From positions 62,001-126,000 of the forward strand of contig JAMZAV010000363.1 of NCBI GenBank assembly GCA_024449915.1: DNA of 64,000 nt, read 5' to 3'. The notes beneath the pieces are model-generated. The model was not told where the DNA came from. It did no database searches and saw only the letters and a program-made list of their open reading frames with translations. Below are positions 58,465 to 64,000 of the stretch, one piece after another. Numbering within the stretch: position 1 is the first letter of the stretch; each line of letters starts with the position of its first letter. Source of the stretch: Sweltsa coloradensis (lineage: Eukaryota; Arthropoda; Insecta; Plecoptera; Chloroperlidae). A program made the position numbers and the translations under genes.

Positions 58465-58669
58465 ATGCGTTCTAGCACATGCGAGGGTGGTGCCGTGACC
58501 TTGGACCCGCCTAGAGACGGCAGGTGGCTCTCTGCTCCACCCCCTGGAGACGAGGTCTGCATATCAGGCCTGGCTGGATCCTACCCTGAGAGTGACAATG
58601 TGCACGAGTTCAGAGACAACCTGTTCAACAAGGTCGATATGGTCACGACAGGGTTTCGAGCCGAGTGTG
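58465..58669 (+). CDS. FAS coding exon 1
   Basis: The acceptor is TTACAG ending at 58443. ATG 58465 starts about 30 residues before the ketoacyl synthase domain. The sequence reads through EVCISGLAGSYPESDNVHEF, matching the family's ISGMSGRFP region, to FNKVDMVT. It ends in phase 1 at GTGAGT (58670). Confidence 0.85.
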
Positions 58670-61600
58670 GTGAGTAGGCCTATATTCAAATGTGTTATTT
58701 TATTTATTTATCTAACGTCTATACTCAATGGCGTGAATAGCCCTTTTTTTGAGGGGGCGAACATTTTGGTAACCTCAAAAGATTAATGGTCAGGTATGTG
58801 GGTATAGTCAGTGGTGTCATCCAAAAACAATGTATGGTGAATGCTTTTCCTTGGTAAAGTACATGATTGTCTACAATAGAGGGTCCATCACGGTCAACCC
58901 TGGACAACTGTTTGATTGTCAGAGGGGGATTGGAGTATTTCAATTTGTTTACAGTTTTTTTTTATAGAAGTATATGAATGAAAAAATCACCAAATGATAA
59001 AATTATCTCAATATCTATATAACATCTTTATTAATATCTCATTATGAACTATTAATTTTGCCTCTTCGACCGCCCCCACCCCCCTACCTCCCTAGTTACG
59101 CCACAGGCTTTCCTATCCAGTCATAAAAACTGATTTACAAAGAAGAACAACACTTACTCATATTATGCAATTTTTTTCGTCCACCAGTCTGGGTTAAACG
59201 ACTTTTTGTGTGATGGGGCTAAGGCTTAGCTCTTTCTTACCAAAAAACAAATAGATTATTCATATTGTGATGATGTCGTGGGCATTGCCAAAAAATAAAT
59301 AACAGTGTCCTGAAACTTAGGTGTATTCTGAAATCGTGTATACATTTTCGATGGAAATCTAAAAAGATGGTATATTATAAAACAAAGAATCTATAAATGT
59401 AGCATAATTATGAAACTATACTTGTTTATATTATTATCATGAACTCACATTTGAACTTTTTTTTATTTTTATATTCGGAAATTTCTAGCGAAATTAAAGT
59501 TTTGCGTTAGCAAGATTAGTTTTACCAAATTTGGTTCCTTTTCTGTTGTTACTTGTTCCAATATTTATTTTGATAAACCAAGTTTTTTGCTTCAATAGAT
59601 CACTACTTGCTCCCAGAGAGATGCGGCAAGATCAAACACTTACAGAAGTACGATGGTGCCTTCTTCGGCATGCACTATAAGCAAGCGAATAGTATGTGTT
59701 CTGATTTGAGGCATATGATGGAGAAAACCTACAGTTGTATTGTGGATGCAGGTAAGAAACAAGATAATTAGTTGGATTTTTATTTACTGTATTAAGTAAT
59801 TAATAAAAAAGGTATTAATTATTATTTACAAAGGAGGTATATCAAATAAAATGAAGTACATTAATGAACACAAAATAATAAAATTGAAGTTTAAAATTAT
59901 GTATCCAGCATCAATGCATAATAAAACAACAATTTGAAAGCATATTTAAATTTTGTAATAAAAATATGAAGTGAAATAAATTAACACTAATTAATTTACT
60001 ATAAATTAGGAAAAAAAGAAAAATAAATAATAAAATTATGAGGTTAAAATAACAAGAAGAATTATTTGATGTTATGAAATTTATTTTTGATATGTTGGAC
60101 TTATAACTAACAATCATCAACTAACTAACTGTCATGTTCCAGGCATAAATCCTCTGGAATTGAAAGATACCCGAACTGGAGTGTTTTTGGGTTCTAGTTG
60201 CCCACAATCCGAAACTAAATTAATGTACGAAGATTTTCTTCCAAATGGACACGTGTTGACCAGTGTGACAGTGGCATCGTGGGCGCCAAAGATCGCATAC
60301 TGGCTGGGAAGTAAAAGGTCTGTTATTTTATGTGTTAGTTTATGTTCACACTAGTTAACAGTAACTACGTTTACATTCAGGTTTGAAAACCATTAAAAAC
60401 GCATAAAGTTTTCAAAACTACATCTAAACTCTTCGAAATGGGCTTGGATCAGTTCAAGTCAACTCTGTTTTTTAAATATTGTACCAACAAGAGAAATCCA
60501 ATATATCTTCTAAAAAGATCTTTTGGATGCTAATACAATCAAACAAATAACACTTCACCTGGTTCCAGGGCCATGCTACGCCGTGGACACGGCCTGCAGC
60601 AGTTCTTCCTTCGCACTTGACCACGCCTACCAGGCTATCAGGGATGGTAGGGTGGACCAGGCGATCGTGGCTGGAAGTAGCGTGCTACTAAACGCCAAGG
60701 TTTCGCTTGACTTCGCAAGGTTGGGTGTCATGAGCCCAGGAGGGAAAGTGTCACGTGTTTGACGAGGCAGGTAAAGTATCAAACAACTGTACAATTATAT
60801 GATTTGTTGGTCTTGAGGCTAGCGTCTCTGTCCATTGTTTGATTCTGGCTAGAGGTAGAAGTTTTTTAAATTCTGATTTGGACTTAAGTCCATCAGTTCT
60901 TGGCTTAGGAATTTTTAAAAGATAACTATGGAATCGTCACAGCAACGAGGCACATAGTAAATTCTAAGGTTGTTCCGAATCAGCCTAGTTGATTCTAGTG
61001 CTGTCCGCGGGTGGAATTCGTCCACTGATTGATCTGAGTGATCGTTAAGCGAGCCGTTTACAGCTGTCCACTTGATCTATGGCATCGAATGTCTTTAATT
61101 TTTTTTTTTTTTTTTCTTAATCATATAGATACACGGTGCACCGGTCTCTGATGACCTGAAAGTTTTGCAACATGTACTACCACTAGACGGGTGCTCGTAA
61201 GTTTTGGAACAAATCCGATTAGTTGGTTTACAAGAGATAAATAAAACTCAATAAAAAAAGTACGATCGTTGAAATTTGCACGGGGGTCAATAAGCAAGAA
61301 TTCTCCTATTTCAAATTTTCAGGCTAAATAAGTACAAGACCTGTAAAACTTATATTGGTATTGTGTTGAAAATATGTTAAAGAATGTGGAGGCAAGGTAA
61401 GATAAGATATCCTTTTATGAGGCATGACTCATTAGTTTGAAAGTATTTGGAATAGTAATGTGTAAATTCAATCCAGATTCAGGCCTACACTGTGTTAGGC
61501 TTATGAAATTCGTACTGGTCATGTTGCACGTACCGTGCTGGTAACACGCGTCCAGACTGAGTCGTTTCTAGTACTCTAATATGCCAGTCTCTAGTTCGTC

Positions 61601-63734
61601 ATTGTTTGTTCTTCGATGGTGTTGGCGCCTACAGGGTTGGTTTGGTCGGCTACAAATTTAATGTCCCCCACTGAAAATCAGTTCTGTGACTGACTGGGTA
61701 GACTCTAAATATGAATGAATTTATATTTTATTTTATTACAAATTTGGAATTTCATTGGTGGTCAAAAAGGCGAACTGTTTTCAACCTTTCAATTGTCTAT
61801 CAATTGCAAAATGTTGAGTTTTATGAGATATCTTGGAAACTTGAAATGATCATATTATCACTCTGCATACAAGGCTAGTAAAAATAAAAATATCCTCAAC
61901 ATACAACAGCAAAACTTGCAGAAGCATATTATTTATTCACTGCGTAGTGCGTATAGCTAGGAAAGTTTAAAATATTCTTGTATCTCATTAACTGAAACCT
62001 AACACAAAGTTACTAGTATAGAGACCAACTCACCTAACAATCGAACTGAAACAGTTCCTTGCAGACAATCCATTCTAGAGTCTGAGAACAATCCAAACTT
62101 ATGTCAAAATAATTTGTTCTTTGTTTACAGTGGAATATTGCACCTTTAATGAGAGTTTAATTTCTTGAAAGATATCACATTTTAATTCACCACAATTAAA
62201 ATAATATTGTTCATCAAAATAAAGTATATCACCCGATCGTTTTTGTAATAAAAACCATGTATTTCATCTTGAATGCAGAATGATAATATTGTGATACCGA
62301 AATACGCAACATATGTCTTGTTTCCAATTACATCTGCCAAATGTATTATACTCAGCAAAATAAATACTTATACCGTATTGTCTAATAAATACCTAACTAT
62401 TTATTTAGCTATACGAAACAAAAGACTGTGTCGATATCGTGTCTATGATTTCTTCGTTATGAGGCAAAGTATCGGTCAAGGAAATTAAAATTAACTTTGG
62501 GTCATTTCTAAGATCAGTTCCCATTTATTTGTTTACCTTGCAGCGGACGGCTATGCCCGATCAGAAGCTATTGTAGTCGTATTCCTACAGAAAGCTAAGC
62601 ATGCAAAACGCATCTACGCCACCCTAGTTCACGCAAAGACTAACAATGATGGCCACAAGGAACAAGGAATCACATATCCAAATGGAAAGTTACAGCAGAA
62701 ACTGATGGAAGACTTCTATGATGAATGCCAAGTTGACCCCACAAGTTTGGCTTGGGTAGAAGCTCATGGTACTGGCACCAAGGTATGACTTGTATTTGAT
62801 AAAACCTACTGCAAGAAAAAACAAAACATACGTGGCAGTATACTCATGACTTAAAATTTAACAAAGGGAAAATCATATGAACCAATTAGTCTGTAATATC
62901 TTAAGTTTCTGCAGAAGTCGATTCCGCAATTTTAACTGGTATCATAATATCTTGTCTAGTAGACCATGTACATTTAAGAACTCTTCCTATTAAACTTTTG
63001 GGCAATGCTAAGTGCGGCCCTCGATTAATTTTTCATAAGTTCGTTTCACATCCACCCACACGCAACGTACTATTGCAAATTCGTATTTTCGATTTTTAGG
63101 GCCAGTCACTGAACCAATTTCAAAAACATTTTGTTTTAATGAATCGTATAAAAAAACAAAGTGCGTACCGGTTTTTAAATAGAGCCGTAACCAACAGGAA
63201 ACAAAGAAGCGTTTTTGACTAATTAATATTTTTGAGGAGGATGTGGAGCAATTAGATCTAAAAGTAATACCGGGCCGTATTTAGCGTTACCCCAAAGTTT
63301 GTAATGTAGAACATTCGTAAATATCCTTATTGGTTTACCAGAGGAGATTACAACGATACCAGTTAATATTGCACTTCTGCAGACTCTTAATCATCGAGTA
63401 CAGAGTCATCTGAGTCGAAGATAAAGGGCCACAAAGAGACAAGTTCCTTGCTCCTCCTAGTTGTTGACTAAGCTATAATAATTATGATAATGTATGTTGT
63501 TAGGTTGGAGACCCTGAAGAGGTAAATGGTATGGCAAAAGTGCTTTGCAAAAATCGAAAGACAGTTCTACCAATTGGATCCCTAAAGTCAAACATTGGAC
63601 ACACTGAAAGTTCGTCAGGATTATGTTCAATCACTAAAGTGATAATTGCAATGGAAACTGGACTTATCCCTCCAAACTTACACTACAAGACGGCCAAAAA
63701 AGGAATTCAGGCTTTATTTGACGGTCGCATGAAA
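58465..63734 (+). CDS. Type I fatty acid synthase, 5' part (ketoacyl synthase domain), continues past window
   Basis: A cytosolic multidomain enzyme that builds long-chain fatty acids from acetyl- and malonyl-CoA; the N-terminal ketoacyl synthase domain makes the C-C bond. Coding exons are 58465-58669, 59599-59751, 60143-60317 (or -60310), 60569-60770, 62544-62782 and 63504-63734, about 401 residues. Motifs in order are ISGLAGSYPESDNV, FFGMHYKQA, TGVFLGSSC, VDTACSSSS (catalytic Cys about 187), ADGYARSEA, EAHGTGTKVGD (His about 319) and KSNIGHTE (His about 357). The Cys-His-His spacings of 132 and 170 equal those of human FASN. This needs removal of one base at about 60748, and probably one at 60313-60316. 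Insects carry several FAS paralogues, so this may be a paralogue or a recent pseudogene; intact catalytic residues favour a functional gene. Confidence 0.88.
58726..59106. mobile_element. hAT-like non-autonomous element in FAS intron
   Basis: The left end CAATGGCGTGAATAG and the inverse of the right end, CTGTGGCGTAACTAG, bound 381 bp. The flanks TCTATACT and GCTTTCCT match at 5 of 8 positions, a possible old 8-bp target duplication. The flanking DNA (AACGTCTAT... and ...TCCAGTCATAAAAACTGATT) belongs to a repeat seen near 14360 and 38525, so the insertion is nested. Confidence 0.45.
59599..59751 (+). CDS. FAS coding exon 2
   Basis: The acceptor is TTCAATAG ending at 59598. The split codon G+AT gives Asp, then HYLLPERCGKIKHLQKYDG and FFGMHYKQA. 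It ends VDAG with a split Gly codon at donor GTAAGA (59752). It corresponds to the GKI...FFGVHxKQAHxMDP...EAIxDAG part of the family. Confidence 0.85.
60143..60317 (+). CDS. FAS coding exon 3
   Basis: The acceptor is TTCCAG ending at 60142. It reads GINPLELKDTRTGVFLGSSC to IAYWLGSK. The end is ambiguous. A donor GTCTGT at 60318 needs one A of AAAA (60313-60316) removed to give the family's K-G-P junction. A donor GTAAAA at 60311 keeps the frame but loses two residues. Between 60262 and 60290 the frame looks shifted and restored relative to the family. Confidence 0.7.
60569..60770 (+). CDS. FAS coding exon 4 (active-site Cys), frame broken by one base
   Basis: The acceptor is GTTCCAG ending at 60568. 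It reads PCYAVDTACSSSSFALDHAY with the nucleophilic Cys, then QAIVAGSSV and SLDFARLGVMSPGGK. After GGGAAA (60742-60747) an extra base puts the frame into a stop at 60760. Without it the exon reads CHVFDEA and ends in phase 1 at GTAAAG (60771), matching exon 5. An internal donor here would delete the conserved FD..A segment, so an indel is the better explanation. Confidence 0.8.
60840..61045 (+). mobile_element. SINE family D, left half, split by insertion
   Basis: It runs from a decayed tRNA-like head through CAACGAGGCAC and GTGCTGTCCGCGGGTGGAAT to TTGATCTGAGTGATC, where element H7 begins. The sequence resumes at 61572. Confidence 0.5.
61046..61571 (+). mobile_element. Helentron-like element of the H5 subfamily (H7), diverged
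   Basis: It aligns with 10849-11250: a degenerate AAGCGAGC start, GTCCACTTGATCTATGGC, a GGGGTCAATAAGCA block, GTTGCACGTACCG and a terminal CTAG at 61568-61571. It is inserted in a SINE D copy. Confidence 0.5.
61572..61720 (+). mobile_element. SINE family D, right half
   Basis: It continues the SINE split by H7: GCCAGTCTCTAGTTCGTCA, GTGTTGGCGCCTACAGGGTT and ACTGACTGGGTAGACTC. Confidence 0.5.
61721..62543. other. Rest of FAS intron 5, no feature seen
   Basis: AT-rich intron sequence. A 71-codon frame at 62273-62488 has no recognised motif. Confidence 0.5.
62544..62782 (+). CDS. FAS coding exon 5 (first catalytic His)
   Basis: The acceptor is CTTGCAG ending at 62543. The split codon G+CG gives Ala, then DGYARSEAIVVVFLQKAKHA, RIYATLVHAKTN and EAHGTGTK. 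It ends in phase 0 at GTATGA (62783). This exon has no indel problem and agrees with insect FAS throughout. Confidence 0.9.
62783..63503. other. FAS intron 6, no feature seen
   Basis: AT-rich intron sequence between phase-0 exons. No repeat or RNA gene was recognised. Confidence 0.5.
63504..63734 (+). CDS. FAS coding exon 6 (second catalytic His)
   Basis: The acceptor is TTGTTAG ending at 63503. It reads VGDPEEVNGMAKVLCKNRK, SLKSNIGHTESSSG and IIAMETGLIPPNLHY to DGRMK. It ends in phase 0 at GTAAGT (63735). It is the last exon visible; the acyltransferase and later domains lie beyond the window. Confidence 0.9.
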
Positions 63735-63920
63735 GTAAGTTCAACTTCTCTAGAAAACCATTCATATTAAATTTAGTGATTAGTAGACAAAAATAATTTA
63801 TCAAAAAAATTATTGCAGATATAATTTTTTAAACAGATTAAACGTTGTAAGTCCCAAAGTTATGACGAAATTTTTTTTGGTTCTATTTAACATTTCTGGA
63901 AACTTCTCCACTGTAAATAA

Positions 63921-64000
63921 CTAGAAAAACGCTTAAGTCCGCCGGTTGATATTGAGCGTAATTTTTTTTTAAACGAAAAAAGCGTAAAATTGCGATTTTT
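63921..64000 (-). mobile_element. Helentron-like element cut by the window edge (H6)
   Basis: It starts with CTAG at 63921-63924 (the 3' end in minus orientation), then AAAAACGCTTAAGTCCGCCG and TTGATATTGAGCG, a diverged form of the end shared by H2-H5. The rest lies outside the window. Confidence 0.45.

Overview
The window is AT-rich eukaryotic DNA from an arthropod, most likely an insect. Two protein-coding genes can be recognised, both on the + strand and both split by introns. There are also three tRNA genes, and the rest is dense with short non-autonomous mobile elements and simple repeats. The insect assignment rests on the two zinc fingers of the GATA gene, which match the pannier type almost residue for residue, and on the insect-type fatty acid synthase. 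The order cannot be fixed from the sequence.

Layout: 1-41.4 kb has no recognisable coding exon. It holds AT-rich spacer, several short GC-rich islands (about 1.16-1.39, 7.53-7.70, 16.83-17.02, 23.77-23.97 and 40.19-40.44 kb), several SINE-like families, foldback elements and a family of elements with Helentron-like ends (copies at 1.5, 10.8, 17.0, 31.5, 42.9, 61.0 and 63.9 kb). From 41.5 to 51.1 kb lies a pannier/GATA4-5-6 class gene with four coding exons, probably followed by a long 3' UTR to about 53.3 kb. tRNA-Asp(GTC) and a convergent pair of tRNA-Glu(CTC) genes sit inside its last intron. From about 56.46 kb to the right edge lies the 5' part of a type I fatty acid synthase gene: one non-coding exon and six coding exons that cover almost the whole ketoacyl synthase domain. 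The rest of that gene is outside the window.

Three points deserve a reader's attention. First, single extra bases break conserved frames in the C-terminal zinc finger of the GATA gene and in the ketoacyl synthase exons. Removing them restores family-conserved sequence, and the Cys-His-His spacing then equals that of the human enzyme, so consensus errors are the first suspect. Second, the exon/intron junction after the N-terminal zinc finger is tandemly triplicated, giving three candidate 5' splice sites; using either downstream site would add an in-frame stop. Third, the Helentron-like elements share a 3' end but come in two subfamilies whose asymmetric terminal repeats covary.

No virus, toxin, CRISPR array, rRNA gene or autonomous transposase/reverse transcriptase reading frame was recognised. 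Nothing here looks like a wholly new multi-gene system.
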